A DNA stretch of 64,000 bases from Streptomyces sp. DT2A-34 (GCF_030499515.1 NZ_JASTWJ010000001.1:8040001-8104000); one strand, 5' to 3'. Counted from the stretch's first letter, positions 1-8,119 are shown. Made by a program: numbers and translations. Notes: generated by a model not told the origin, from the letters alone.

Positions 1-6
1 TGAGGT

Positions 7-41
7 GAAGGGCGGGATCCCGGGCTGGGGTCCCGCCCTTC
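7..41. terminator. Hairpin terminator downstream of the DUF1015 gene
   Basis: A 15-bp stem (positions 7-21 pairing with 27-41, one T-G wobble) closes a 5-base loop just beyond the stop of the minus-strand DUF1015 gene. It could also end a plus-strand gene lying left of the window. There is no long T-run, as is usual in Streptomyces. Confidence 0.6.
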
Positions 42-46
42 GGCGT

Positions 47-1339
47 TCAGAGGTCCAGGGCGCGCAGGACCAGGCCCGAGGCCGGTTTCGGGCCGAACGA
101 CGTCGACTTGCGGGGCATCGTGACGCCCTGGCGGGCGAGGTCGCGTACGACGTCCTCGCGGACGGGGTGCATGAGGACGGCCGTACCGCCGTCGCGTTCC
201 GCCTTCTCGATGGTGGCGGCGGTGTCGTGGATGTAGGCGATGCGGGTGGGGTCGTCCTCGGGGATGTGCCAGATCTCGGCGAGGAGCGTGGCGTGCAGGA
301 CTGTCGCGTCGAGGGTGCGCCAGGCGGCCGGGCGGTCGGTGGGGACCGTGCGGGCGAGGAGGGCCGGGTCGGGGTGGTCGACGAGGTGGAAGGCGCCGTC
401 TCCGGCGAGGAGGTAGGCGTTGCCCGCGCATGCCGCGTCGGCCAGGGCCTCCAGGGCCTCGGGCAGGGGGACTTCGAGGCGGCGTACGCGGAACAGGCCG
501 TCGAGGGCGGTCAGGGCGTCCGGGACCGGCAGGCCGTGCAGGAGGCGGTGGATCGCGCGGACGCGGAGCGGGTAGCGGGCCGTGTCGACCAGGAGGACGA
601 GGCCGTAGTCCCAGGCGCTGGGTGAGGGGTGCTCCGCGCGTAGACGGCGATACGTGGCCCAGCGGTGGTGGCCGTCGGCGATCAGGGCCTGGTGGCGGGT
701 CAGGTCGGACTGGACGCGGGCCAGGTCGGTGGGGTCGGTGATCGACCACAGGCGGTGGCTGAAGCCGTCCTCCGTGGTGGTCGAGAAGAGCGGCGGGCGC
801 TCGACCGTGCGCTCGATGACGGCGGTCGCGTCGGCCGCCGTGCCGTTGCCGCGGTAGGTCAGGAGGAGGGGTTCGAGGTTCGCGGAGGTGGCGCGCATCA
901 GGGCCGCCCGGTCGGCGACCACGTGGGGCATGACGTCCTCGTGCGGCAGGACCAGGCCCTCCGACGGCTCCGTCACGCGCAGGGCGCCGATGATGCCGCG
1001 CTGCAGCATGCCGTCGCCGTCGTGCTGTTCGTAGACGTAGAGGCCGGGCTCGGGGTCGGCGGTCAGGACGCCTTCGGAGAGCCAGCGGCGCAGGGTCTTG
1101 GCCGCCTGTTCGTTGCGGGCGTCGGCCGTGTCGGCCTGGGGGAGGATCAGGCGGACGATGTTGTACGGGTCCGCGTCCTGGAGGTGGTGCAGGCCGTCGG
1201 GGCGGACGACGACGTCGTACGGAGGGGATGTCACGGCGGCCAGGCCGCCGACCCGGTCGGGGTCGTAGCGAAGGCCCCGGAACGGGGTGAGTTCGAGGCC
1301 TCGGCGCGCCGTTGCTTCCGGGTGACCTGCTGAGTTCAT
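47..1339 (-). CDS. DUF1015 family protein (conserved, function unknown)
   Basis: The 430-residue product has the typical length and N-terminal pattern of DUF1015 (COG4198) proteins: a conserved LTPFRGLRYDP segment near residue 17 and an SPPYDV motif near residue 39. A central IADGHHRWATY segment (around residues 220-230) is the most conserved part of the family. It is predicted soluble, with no signal peptide or membrane helix. The family is widespread in bacteria, is sometimes noted near serine or sugar-phosphate genes, and has no agreed biochemical role. The gene is divergent from the HAD hydrolase, leaving about 70 bp for both promoters. The family call is firm; no function is offered. Confidence 0.85.
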   Translation of the reverse strand: MNSAGHPEATARRGLELTPFRGLRYDPDRVGGLAAVTSPPYDVVVRPDGLHHLQDADPYNIVRLILPQADTADARNEQAAKTLRRWLSEGVLTADPEPGLYVYEQHDGDGMLQRGIIGALRVTEPSEGLVLPHEDVMPHVVADRAALMRATSANLEPLLLTYRGNGTAADATAVIERTVERPPLFSTTTEDGFSHRLWSITDPTDLARVQSDLTRHQALIADGHHRWATYRRLRAEHPSPSAWDYGLVLLVDTARYPLRVRAIHRLLHGLPVPDALTALDGLFRVRRLEVPLPEALEALADAACAGNAYLLAGDGAFHLVDHPDPALLARTVPTDRPAAWRTLDATVLHATLLAEIWHIPEDDPTRIAYIHDTAATIEKAERDGGTAVLMHPVREDVVRDLARQGVTMPRKSTSFGPKPASGLVLRALDL

Positions 1340-1412
1340 CCCGGCATCGTACGGGTGTCAGTGGCATGGGGGATGATCGGGGGGAAGGCCGTCGAACGAG
1401 GAGCGATGCGGA

Positions 1413-2441
1413 ATGAGCCAGAGCGTCAGGACGAGGCCCGAGGGCAGTGGCCAGGCCCTGAGCGAGGCGTACGACACGGCGCTGCTCGACCTCGACGGTG
1501 TGGTGTACGCGGGGGGCCATGCGATCGTGCATGCCGTGGAGTCGCTCGCCACGGCCCGTGCGGGCGGGATGCATCTCGCGTACGTCACGAACAACGCCCT
1601 GCGGACGCCGGACACCGTGGCCGCGCATCTGACGGAGCTGGGGATACCCACGAGCGCGGGTGACGTCATCACCTCGGCGCAGGCGGTCGCGCGGCTGATC
1701 AGTGAGCAGGTGCCTGCCGGCGCCCGGGTGCTGGTGATCGGTGGGGAGGGGCTGCGGGTGGCGCTGCGGGAGCGCGGGCTGGAGCCGGTGGAGTCGGCGG
1801 ACGACGATCCGGCGGCGGTCGTGCAGGGGTACGGCGGGCCCGAGTTGCCGTGGGGGAGGTTCGCGGAGGCCTCTTACGCCGTAGCGCGCGGGGTGCCCTG
1901 GTTCGCGTCCAACACCGATCTGACGATTCCGAGCGGGCGGGGGATCGCGCCGGGCAACGGGGCGGCGGTGGAGGTCGTACGGATAGCGACCGGTGCCGAG
2001 CCGCAGGTGGCGGGCAAGCCGTTGCCTCCCATGCACCGGGAGACGATCCTGCGGACGGGTGCCGAGCGGCCGCTGGTGGTCGGGGACCGGCTGGACACGG
2101 ACATCGAGGGCGCGTTCAACGGGGACGTCGACTCGCTGCTCGTCCTGACCGGGGTGACCGACGGCGCGCAGTTGCTGGCCGCGCCGCCGCAGCACCGGCC
2201 GACTTATGTCGACGCGGATCTGCGGGGGTTGCTCACCGGGCAGCCGGAGATCGTGGCGGACGGGGGCGGGTTCCGGTGTGGTGGCTGGATGGCCACCGCC
2301 GGTGCGGAGCGGCTGGAACTCGACGGTGACGGTGAGGGCTTGGACGGGCTGCGGGCGTTGTGCGCGGCGGCCTGGACGGCGGCTGGTGAAGGTGTGTGCG
2401 AGCTGGAAGCGGGGAAGGCGTTGGCGCGGCTGGGGGTGTGA
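1413..2441 (+). CDS. HAD-superfamily (subfamily IIA, NagD-like) hydrolase
   Basis: The 342-residue protein is a predicted phosphatase of the NagD/p-nitrophenylphosphatase type. Motif I is DLDGVVY with the nucleophile Asp26 and the acid/base Asp28. Motif II is VTNNA near residue 60, the motif III lysine lies in AGKPLPPMH near residue 205, and motif IV is VVGDRLDTDIEG. Between motifs II and III is the C2-type cap expected for class IIA. The physiological substrate cannot be read from sequence; relatives act on nucleoside or sugar monophosphates. An ACGAGGAG ribosome site lies about 10 bases upstream of the chosen ATG. The tail (from about residue 280) is less conserved and looks lineage-specific. 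Confidence 0.85.
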   Translation: MSQSVRTRPEGSGQALSEAYDTALLDLDGVVYAGGHAIVHAVESLATARAGGMHLAYVTNNALRTPDTVAAHLTELGIPTSAGDVITSAQAVARLISEQVPAGARVLVIGGEGLRVALRERGLEPVESADDDPAAVVQGYGGPELPWGRFAEASYAVARGVPWFASNTDLTIPSGRGIAPGNGAAVEVVRIATGAEPQVAGKPLPPMHRETILRTGAERPLVVGDRLDTDIEGAFNGDVDSLLVLTGVTDGAQLLAAPPQHRPTYVDADLRGLLTGQPEIVADGGGFRCGGWMATAGAERLELDGDGEGLDGLRALCAAAWTAAGEGVCELEAGKALARLGV

Positions 2442-2502
2442 GTCGCCGCGCCGTGTCGGAGAGAAGGCGGGCGCGGGTACGCAGCGGGATCGTGGCTGAA
2501 TA

Positions 2503-2521
2503 GCAGGGTAGGCTAACCTAA
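2503..2521 (+). promoter_or_regulatory. Iron box (DmdR1/IdeR/DtxR-type operator)
   Basis: The 19-mer GCAGGGTAGGCTAACCTAA matches 15 of 19 positions of the Streptomyces DmdR/DtxR consensus (TTAGGTTAGGCTCACCTAA), including an intact right half. It ends 4 bases before the GTG of the first FecCD permease. An operator so close to the start, with no ribosome site, suggests a leaderless or nearly leaderless transcript repressed by iron-loaded DmdR. The match is seen; the regulation is inferred. Confidence 0.8.
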
Positions 2522-2525
2522 CTGC

Positions 2526-3569
2526 GTGTTGGTCGACAGTCCTCCCGAACAGCGCGCGGACTCCGTGTCCGCGCCGCCAACCCGACGGGCGCTACGTGCC
2601 GTTGGGCTGCTCGTCTCTGTCCTGATCCTGGTGGTCGTCGCGATGGCGAGCATCGCGATCGGGGCGAAACAGTTGTCCATGGGGGAGGTCTGGCACGGCT
2701 TGTTCGAGGGCTCGGGGACCTACGGCGACGTCGTGGTCGAGGACCGGATCTCGCGCACCGTGCTCGGCCTGCTCGCGGGCGCCGCCCTCGGTCTCGCCGG
2801 TGCCGTACTCCAGGCGCTCACCCGCAACCCGCTCGCCGACCCCGGTCTGCTCGGCATCAACGCGGGCGCGTCCGCCGCGGTCGTCACCGCCATCACCTTC
2901 TTCGGCGTCACGAGTCTGAGCGGCTACGTCTGGTTCGCCTTCCTCGGCGCGGCCGCGGTCGGGGCGATGGTCTGGTTCCTCGGCGGCAGCCGGGGCGCGA
3001 CGCCCGTACGGCTCGCGCTCGCCGGTACGGCGATCAGCGCCGCGCTCTACGGCTATCTCCAGGCCGTGATGATCACGGATGACGTGGCGCTGAACAAGAT
3101 GCGCTTCTGGACGGTCGGTTCGCTGTCCTCGGCGACCGACTCGACCATCACCCAGGTGCTGCCGTTCCTCCTCGCGGGCACCGTCCTCGCGCTCGCCCTC
3201 GCCCGGCCGCTGAACGCCATGGAGATGGGCGACGACACCGCCAAGGCCCTCGGCGCGAACCTGAACCGCACCCGGGTGCTGTCGATGCTCGCCGCGACCG
3301 TGCTGTGCGGGGCCGCGACCGCCGCCTGCGGACCGATCGTGTTCGTCGGCCTGATGGTGCCGCACATCGTACGGTCCTTCACCGGGCCCGACCTGCGCTG
3401 GATCCTGCCGTACGCGGCCGTCCTGTCGCCCGTGCTGCTGCTCGGCGCCGACGTCCTCGGCCGGATCGTCGCCCGGCCCTCGGAGCTTCAGGTCGGCATC
3501 GTCACCGCGATCCTCGGCGGGCCGGTCTTCATCTTTCTCGTACGACGGCGGAGGACGGCCCAGCTGTGA
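2526..3569 (+). CDS. FecCD-family iron-siderophore ABC transporter permease (first subunit)
   Basis: This 347-residue integral membrane protein has about nine or ten hydrophobic helices and the FecCD/BtuC hallmarks: GAALGLAGAVLQALTRNPLADPGLLG near residues 85-110 and a conserved GPIVFVGLMVPHIVR segment near residues 270-285 that forms part of the ATPase-coupling region. It should form a heterodimeric channel with the next gene product and import ferric siderophores. GTG 2526 follows the iron box and lacks a Shine-Dalgarno; GTG 2565 is an in-frame alternative. The downstream permease overlaps it (GTGA), so the two are translationally coupled. No substrate-binding lipoprotein gene is nearby, so the binding protein must be encoded elsewhere. 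Confidence 0.92.
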   Translation: MLVDSPPEQRADSVSAPPTRRALRAVGLLVSVLILVVVAMASIAIGAKQLSMGEVWHGLFEGSGTYGDVVVEDRISRTVLGLLAGAALGLAGAVLQALTRNPLADPGLLGINAGASAAVVTAITFFGVTSLSGYVWFAFLGAAAVGAMVWFLGGSRGATPVRLALAGTAISAALYGYLQAVMITDDVALNKMRFWTVGSLSSATDSTITQVLPFLLAGTVLALALARPLNAMEMGDDTAKALGANLNRTRVLSMLAATVLCGAATAACGPIVFVGLMVPHIVRSFTGPDLRWILPYAAVLSPVLLLGADVLGRIVARPSELQVGIVTAILGGPVFIFLVRRRRTAQL

Positions 3570-4684
3570 AGACCGCAGTGAAGAGCGACGCCAAGAGCGC
3601 ATCGCAGAGCGCAGTGAAGAGCGAAGCGAAGTCCGCGAGCCGGACCAGCCGTGCCAACCGCGCCGTGCGGATCCCGGGCGGGCTTTCCGTCCGGCTGGAC
3701 GTCCGGGCGCTGGCCGTCGTCGTCCTGTTGCTGCTCGCCGCGCTCGCCGCGAGCGTCGTGCTGATCGGCACCGGAGACTTCCCGATCGCGGCCGGCGACG
3801 TGCTCAAGACGCTGCTCGGCGACGGGAACGCGGGGCAGGAGTTCATCGTCAACGAGCTGCGGCTGCCCAGGGTCCTGGTCGGGCTCCTGGTCGGTGCCTC
3901 GCTCGGCCTGGGTGGTGCGCTGTTCCAGGCGCTGTCCCGCAATCCGCTGGGCAGCCCGGACATCCTGGGTCTCGGGCAGGGGGCCACGGCCGGGGCGCTC
4001 GTGGTGATCGTCCTGCTCTCCGGGGACGCCGTGCAGGTCACGGTCGGCGCACTGGCGGGCGGACTCGCGACCGGGTTCGCCATCTATCTGCTCGCCTGGA
4101 AGCGGGGCGTGCACGGTTATCGACTGGTGCTGGTCGGTATCGGTATGTCCGCGATCATGACGGCGGTCAACGGCTATCTGCTGACCAAGGCCGACCTGGT
4201 CGACGCGGCCCGCGCGGTGGTGTGGATGACCGGCTCCCTCAGCGGCCGGGACTGGGCCCAGGTCTGGCCGCTGCTCGCGCTGTGCGCCGTCCTCGTACCG
4301 CTCGTCCTCGCCAACGCGCCCGGGCTGCGGATGATGGAGATGGGCGACGACGTGTCGTACGCCCTGGGAGTGCGTGTCGAACGCGTACGGCTGCTGCTGA
4401 TGCTGGCCGCCGTGCTGCTCACGGCGGCCGCCACCGCCGCCGCCGGACCCGTCAGCTTCGTGGCACTCACCGCCCCGCAGCTCGCCCGGCGCCTGACCCG
4501 CTCGCCCGGGCCGAACCTGCTGCCCTCCGTGTGCATGGGCGCCGCCCTCCTGGTCACCGCCGACTGGGTCTCCCAGCGGGTCTTCGGAGCCGACCAGATG
4601 CCCGTGGGCGTGGTCACGGGCGTGCTCGGCGGTGTGTACCTGCTCTGGCTGCTGGTCACCGAGCGCAAGGCGGGCCGTATATGA
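3566..4684 (+). CDS. FecCD-family iron-siderophore ABC transporter permease (second subunit)
   Basis: This 372-residue permease partners the preceding one. FecCD signatures are LVGASLGLGGALFQALSRNP (around residues 110-130), the LGS motif after it, and GPVSFVALTAPQLARRL near residues 290-305. The start GTG 3566 overlaps the upstream stop. The first 30 or so residues form a hydrophilic low-complexity tail made of two 12-residue repeats (AVKSDAKSASQS, then AVKSEAKSASRT), encoded by a 36-bp tandem duplication; family members normally begin near the first helix. The stop overlaps the ATG of a mini-ORF (ATGA). Pairing with an ATPase two reading frames downstream supports a complete membrane module. 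Confidence 0.92.
   Translation: MKTAVKSDAKSASQSAVKSEAKSASRTSRANRAVRIPGGLSVRLDVRALAVVVLLLLAALAASVVLIGTGDFPIAAGDVLKTLLGDGNAGQEFIVNELRLPRVLVGLLVGASLGLGGALFQALSRNPLGSPDILGLGQGATAGALVVIVLLSGDAVQVTVGALAGGLATGFAIYLLAWKRGVHGYRLVLVGIGMSAIMTAVNGYLLTKADLVDAARAVVWMTGSLSGRDWAQVWPLLALCAVLVPLVLANAPGLRMMEMGDDVSYALGVRVERVRLLLMLAAVLLTAAATAAAGPVSFVALTAPQLARRLTRSPGPNLLPSVCMGAALLVTADWVSQRVFGADQMPVGVVTGVLGGVYLLWLLVTERKAGRI
3575..3646 (+). repeat. 36-bp tandem duplication in the second permease gene
   Basis: Two adjoining 36-bp units, both beginning GCAGTGAAGAGCGA, encode the repeated 12-residue N-terminal segment. The unit length is a multiple of three, so the frame is kept. Confidence 0.75.
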
Positions 4685-4791
4685 GCGCCGGCAGCAGCCT
4701 CAGCACAGAGAGCCTCAGCAAAGAGGGCCTCAGCGAAGAGAGCCTCAGCAGCGGGCCGAGCAACGGGCTGAACAACGAAGGAGCACTGTGA
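4681..4791 (+). CDS. 36-codon Ser/Leu-repeat mini-ORF coupled to both neighbours
   Basis: The ATG at 4681 overlaps the permease stop (ATGA) and the stop TGA (4789-4791) overlaps the ATPase GTG (GTGA), so the reading frame bridges the two genes exactly. The product has four five-residue repeats (SLSTE, SLSKE, GLSEE, SLSSG) followed by a Gly/Asn-rich end; there is no hydrophobic stretch. The ATPase ribosome site AAGGAG (4778-4783) lies inside it. No family is recognised. It may be a genuine small protein, or only a ribosome conveyor that keeps the ATPase coupled to the permeases. Its repeat composition looks like recent slippage growth. Confidence 0.45.
   Translation: MSAGSSLSTESLSKEGLSEESLSSGPSNGLNNEGAL
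4696..4755 (+). repeat. Four-copy 15-bp tandem repeat
   Basis: Four consecutive 15-bp units (consensus AGCCTCAGCAAAGAG, units at 4696, 4711, 4726 and 4741) build the mini-ORF. Variation is 1-5 bases per unit. Confidence 0.85.
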
Positions 4792-5672
4792 ACCGCCTGT
4801 CCGCCGACAACGTCACCCTCGCCTACGACCAGCGGGTCATCGCCGAGCAGCTGTCGGTGGAGATACCCGACAACTCCTTCACCGTGATCGTCGGCCCGAA
4901 CGCGTGCGGCAAGTCCACGCTGCTGCGGGCGCTGTCGCGGATGCTCAAGCCCAGCCAGGGCCGGGTCCTCCTCGACGGGCAGGTCATCCAGTCGATGCCG
5001 GCGAAGAAGGTCGCGCGCACGCTGGGTCTGCTGCCGCAGTCGTCGATCGCGCCCGACGGGATCACCGTCGCCGATCTGGTGGGCCGCGGCCGGTACCCGC
5101 ACCAGGGGATCCTGCGCCAGTGGTCGACCGAGGACGAGCGCGTCGTCCAGGAGTCGATGGAGCAGACCGGGGTCGCCGAACTCGCGGATCGCTATGTCGA
5201 CGAACTGTCCGGCGGTCAGCGCCAGCGGGTGTGGATCGCGATGGCGCTCGCGCAGCAGACGCCGCTGCTGCTGCTCGACGAGCCGACGACCTACCTCGAC
5301 ATCCAGCACCAGATCGACGTCCTCGACCTGTGCGCGGAACTGCACGAGGAGCAGGGGCGCACGCTGGTCGCCGTGCTGCACGACCTCAATCACGCCGCCC
5401 GGTACGCCACACACCTCATCGCCCTGCGCGGCGGGCAGATCATCGCCGAGGGCGCGCCGAACGACATCGTCACGGCCGAGCTGGTCGAGGAGGCCTTCGG
5501 GCTGCGGTGCCAGGTCATCGACGACCCGGAGACGGGGACGCCGTTGGTGGTGCCGGCGGCTCGGAAGGCGCGCGAACAGGTCAAGAAGGAGCAGGTCAAG
5601 AAGGACCAGGACAAGAAGGACCAGGTCGAGGAGGACCAGGCCAAGAAGGTCGCGGCTACAGAAGCTTCCTGA
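4788..5672 (+). CDS. Iron-siderophore ABC transporter ATP-binding protein (FecE/FepC type)
   Basis: The 294-residue cytoplasmic ATPase powers the two FecCD permeases. Walker A is GPNACGKST (residues 36-44), the Q-loop is LLPQS near residue 82, the signature is LSGGQRQR near residue 140, and Walker B with the catalytic glutamate is LLLLDEPTTYLD near residue 160, followed by the H-loop histidine in VLHDLNHAARY. GTG 4788 is chosen because an AAGGAG sits 4 bases upstream and the family normally starts there. The last 30 or so residues are a charged Lys/Glu/Asp/Gln tail built from 15-bp repeats and are unusual. Its 3' end overlaps the convergent SCP2 gene by 17 bp. Confidence 0.93.
   Translation: MNRLSADNVTLAYDQRVIAEQLSVEIPDNSFTVIVGPNACGKSTLLRALSRMLKPSQGRVLLDGQVIQSMPAKKVARTLGLLPQSSIAPDGITVADLVGRGRYPHQGILRQWSTEDERVVQESMEQTGVAELADRYVDELSGGQRQRVWIAMALAQQTPLLLLDEPTTYLDIQHQIDVLDLCAELHEEQGRTLVAVLHDLNHAARYATHLIALRGGQIIAEGAPNDIVTAELVEEAFGLRCQVIDDPETGTPLVVPAARKAREQVKKEQVKKDQDKKDQVEEDQAKKVAATEAS
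5577..5650 (+). repeat. 15-bp tandem repeat (nearly five copies) in the ATPase 3' end
   Basis: Units of consensus CAGGTCAAGAAGGAC start at 5577, 5592, 5607, 5622 and 5637 (last one partial). They encode a QVKKD/E-type charged tail. This is the third in-frame tandem repeat within this operon. Confidence 0.85.
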
Positions 5673-6003
5673 GCACCAGCAGGTCGCGTACGCCCGCGTG
5701 CAGCTTCACCCGGCCCGAACCCCAGGCCTTGGCGAAGTGCAGTTCGCCGTCGACCAGGGCGACCAGGTCGTCGCCGGTCATGCTGAGTCTGATCTGGGCC
5801 TTCTCGCGGGGTGGGCCCTGGAGTGTGTCCTGGACATGGATCCGGCCGCCCGCCATGCGGCCGGCGAACGTGACGTCCAGGTCGGTGATGTGGCAGCTGA
5901 CCGAGCGGTCCAGGGTCGCGGCCGTGCGGACGTCCCCCTCGGCGCGCTGCATGTTGTCCGAGAGCTTTTCGAGTGCGGCGCGGCACTCCTCAATCGTGGC
6001 CAT
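5656..6003 (-). CDS. SCP2 sterol-binding domain protein
   Basis: The 115-residue cytoplasmic protein corresponds to a single SCP2 domain, with the mixed helix/strand pattern ending in the typical DGELHFAKAWGSGRVKLHAGVRDLLVLRKLL-type lipid-tunnel half. SCP2 domains bind hydrophobic ligands such as fatty acyl groups or sterols. Bacterial stand-alone versions are uncharacterised. It is convergent with, and overlaps by 17 bp, the iron transporter ATPase gene. It is divergent from the small gene at 6046 with only 42 bp between them. The ligand is unknown. Confidence 0.8.
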   Translation of the reverse strand: MATIEECRAALEKLSDNMQRAEGDVRTAATLDRSVSCHITDLDVTFAGRMAGGRIHVQDTLQGPPREKAQIRLSMTGDDLVALVDGELHFAKAWGSGRVKLHAGVRDLLVLRKLL

Positions 6004-6045
6004 CGCGATCGACGGTACCCCAGCGGTTCGGGGTAGCGTCTGGGC

Positions 6046-6348
6046 ATGAGCGACACGGTTCCGGAGACGGAGATCCCGGAGGAGGAGGCCGAGGCGTCGG
6101 CCGAGCTCGCGGGCGAAGCCGAGTACGACCCCGCCGCCCCCGCCCCGCTGAACGTCCTCCGCACCCCCACCGGCAACTCAGACGTCGACGCCCAGCTGGA
6201 GCGGTTGGGCGATACCGACCACCTCGCCACGGACGGGCACATCGAGGTGTACGAGGATGTACACCGGGGGCTGCGCGACGCGCTCACCGCGCTCGACGCC
6301 CGCCCGGGACCTCCGGTGCCCCCGTCGACGTATGGCAGTAGGAGCTGA
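6046..6348 (+). CDS. Small acidic hypothetical protein upstream of tlyA
   Basis: The 100-residue product is acidic at its N terminus (runs of Glu and Ala, residues 5-30) and then has a more ordered segment LNVLRTPTGNSDVDAQLERL and DHLATDGHIEVYEDVHRGL. This resembles small actinobacterial proteins normally found directly upstream of tlyA. There is no signal peptide or helix of membrane length. It ends 7 bases before the preferred tlyA start, so it is probably co-transcribed with tlyA, nadK and recN. No function is known. Confidence 0.75.
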   Translation: MSDTVPETEIPEEEAEASAELAGEAEYDPAAPAPLNVLRTPTGNSDVDAQLERLGDTDHLATDGHIEVYEDVHRGLRDALTALDARPGPPVPPSTYGSRS

Positions 6349-6355
6349 ACCGAAA

Positions 6356-7171
6356 GTGGCAGGAGTCGCACGTCGCCGTCTGGACGCGGAGCTGGTCCGC
6401 CGGAAGCTGGCGCGCTCGCGCGAGCACGCCAGCCAGCTGATCGCCGCGGGGCGGGTCTCCGTCGGCAAGACCGTCGCGACCAAGCCGGCCACGCAGGTGG
6501 AGACCGCGGCGGCGATCGTCGTGACGTCCGACGGCAGCGATCCCGAGTACGTGTCGCGGGGCGGGCACAAGCTCGCGGGCGCGCTGGAGGCCTTCGTACC
6601 CCAGGGGCTCGTGGTGGAAGGACGGCGGGCGCTGGACGCCGGCGCGTCCACCGGGGGTTTCACCGACGTCCTGCTGCGGTCGGGGGCCGCCCATGTGGTC
6701 GCCGTCGACGTCGGATACGGACAACTTGCCTGGACTCTCCAAAGTGATGAACGCGTCACCGTCAAGGACCGTACGAACGTACGCGAGTTGACGCTCGAAG
6801 CGATCGATGGGGAGCCAGTGGATCTTGTCGTGGGGGATCTGTCCTTCATCCCGCTCGGACTGGTGCTGCCCGCTCTGGTGCGGTGCGTGAAACCGGACGC
6901 GGACCTGGTCATGATGGTCAAGCCGCAGTTCGAGGTGGGGAAGGAACGGCTGGGGAGCGGCGGGGTTGTCCGCAGTCCTCAGCTGCGGGCCGAGGCCGTG
7001 CGCGGCGTGGCCGAGAAGGCGTGGGAACTCGGCCTCGGGGTGAAGGGGGTCACGGCCAGTCCGTTGCCCGGTCCCTCCGGGAATGTCGAGTACTTTCTGT
7101 GGCTGCGTTCCGGGGCGCCCGCCCTGGACCCGGCCGACGTTGACCGTGCAGTTGCGGAGGGGCCGCGTTGA
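6356..7171 (+). CDS. TlyA-family rRNA 2'-O-methyltransferase
   Basis: This 271-residue protein has an N-terminal S4 RNA-binding domain (RRLDAELVRRKLARSREHA, first 60 residues) joined to an FtsJ/RrmJ-type methyltransferase. The SAM-binding motif is LDAGASTGGFTDVLL near residue 95, and acidic and lysine residues of the K-D-K-E tetrad type lie in RGGHKL, VVGDLSF and MVKPQFE. TlyA of Mycobacterium methylates 16S and 23S rRNA and confers capreomycin sensitivity; the same role is inferred here. GTG 6356 has a TAGGAG about 11 bases upstream; ATG 6332 is an in-frame alternative. Its stop overlaps the TTG start of nadK. Confidence 0.9.
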   Translation: MAGVARRRLDAELVRRKLARSREHASQLIAAGRVSVGKTVATKPATQVETAAAIVVTSDGSDPEYVSRGGHKLAGALEAFVPQGLVVEGRRALDAGASTGGFTDVLLRSGAAHVVAVDVGYGQLAWTLQSDERVTVKDRTNVRELTLEAIDGEPVDLVVGDLSFIPLGLVLPALVRCVKPDADLVMMVKPQFEVGKERLGSGGVVRSPQLRAEAVRGVAEKAWELGLGVKGVTASPLPGPSGNVEYFLWLRSGAPALDPADVDRAVAEGPR

Positions 7172-8073
7172 CACAGAACCGAGCTCGTACTGTCTTTCTG
7201 CTCGCCCACACGGGGCGGCCCGCGGCCATTCGCAGCGCCGAGCTGGTGGTCAAGGGACTGCTGCGGTCGGGGATCGGCGTGCGGGTGCTGGAGGCGGAGG
7301 CGGAGGATCTGCCGCTGCCGGACCAGGTGGAGCTGGTCAAGGAGGCCACTGCGCAGTGCCTCGACGGGTGCGAGCTGCTGATAGTGCTGGGCGGTGACGG
7401 GACGCTGCTGCGGGGCGCCGAGTTCGCGCGGGCGTCCGGGGTGCCGATGCTGGGCGTCAACCTCGGGCGGGTCGGGTTCCTCGCGGAGGCCGAGCGGGAC
7501 GATCTCGACAAGGTTGTCGACCGGGTGGTGACCAAGGCGTACGAGGTCGAGGAGCGGATGACCGTCGACGTCGTCGTGCATCAGAACGGCGACATCGTGC
7601 ACACGGACTGGGCGCTCAATGAGGCGGCCGTGCAGAAGGCCGGTGCCGAGAAGCTGCTCGAGGTCGTGCTGGAGATCGATGGGCGGCCGGTGACGGGGTT
7701 CGGGTGCGACGGGATTGTGCTGTCCACGCCGACCGGGTCGACGGCGTATGCCTTCTCCGCCGGTGGGCCTGTGGTGTGGCCTGAGGTCGAGGCGTTGTTG
7801 ATGGTGCCGATCAGTGCGCATGCGTTGTTCGCGAAGCCGTTGGTGACGTCGCCGGATTCTGTGCTGGCGGTGGAGGTTCTGCCGCATATCCCGCCGGGCG
7901 TGTTGTGGTGTGACGGGCGGCGGACTGTGGAGTTGCCGCCGGGGGCGCGGGTCGAGGTGCGGCGGGGGGCTGTGCCGGTGCGGCTGGCTCGGCTGCATCA
8001 CGCGTCGTTCACTGATCGGTTGGTGGCGAAGTTTGCGTTGCCGGTGTCCGGGTGGCGGGGGGCACCTCACTAG
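7168..8073 (+). CDS. nadK: NAD kinase
   Basis: This 301-residue cytoplasmic enzyme phosphorylates NAD to NADP. The diagnostic GGDGTLLRGAEFA motif (around residue 73) carries the catalytic aspartate, followed by GVNLGRVGFLAE and the NE dyad in WALNEAAV. The glycine-rich C-terminal GFGCDGIVLSTPTGSTAYAFSAGGPVV segment is canonical. The TTG start overlaps the tlyA stop. Gene order tlyA-nadK-recN is conserved across Actinobacteria. No anomaly is seen. Confidence 0.96.
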   Translation: MTQNRARTVFLLAHTGRPAAIRSAELVVKGLLRSGIGVRVLEAEAEDLPLPDQVELVKEATAQCLDGCELLIVLGGDGTLLRGAEFARASGVPMLGVNLGRVGFLAEAERDDLDKVVDRVVTKAYEVEERMTVDVVVHQNGDIVHTDWALNEAAVQKAGAEKLLEVVLEIDGRPVTGFGCDGIVLSTPTGSTAYAFSAGGPVVWPEVEALLMVPISAHALFAKPLVTSPDSVLAVEVLPHIPPGVLWCDGRRTVELPPGARVEVRRGAVPVRLARLHHASFTDRLVAKFALPVSGWRGAPH

Positions 8074-8119
8074 CCATCTGTGGGGGTGGTTGCGGATTCG
8101 CGGGCGGCCGCGGGTCGTA

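Noticed and set aside
3305..4684. A longer start for the second FecCD permease
   Set aside because: The additional residues read as an out-of-frame shadow of the first permease; GTG 3566 overlaps its stop.
5656..6003. SCP2 gene as part of the iron operon
   Set aside because: It is on the opposite strand and only overlaps the 3' end; no functional link can be shown.
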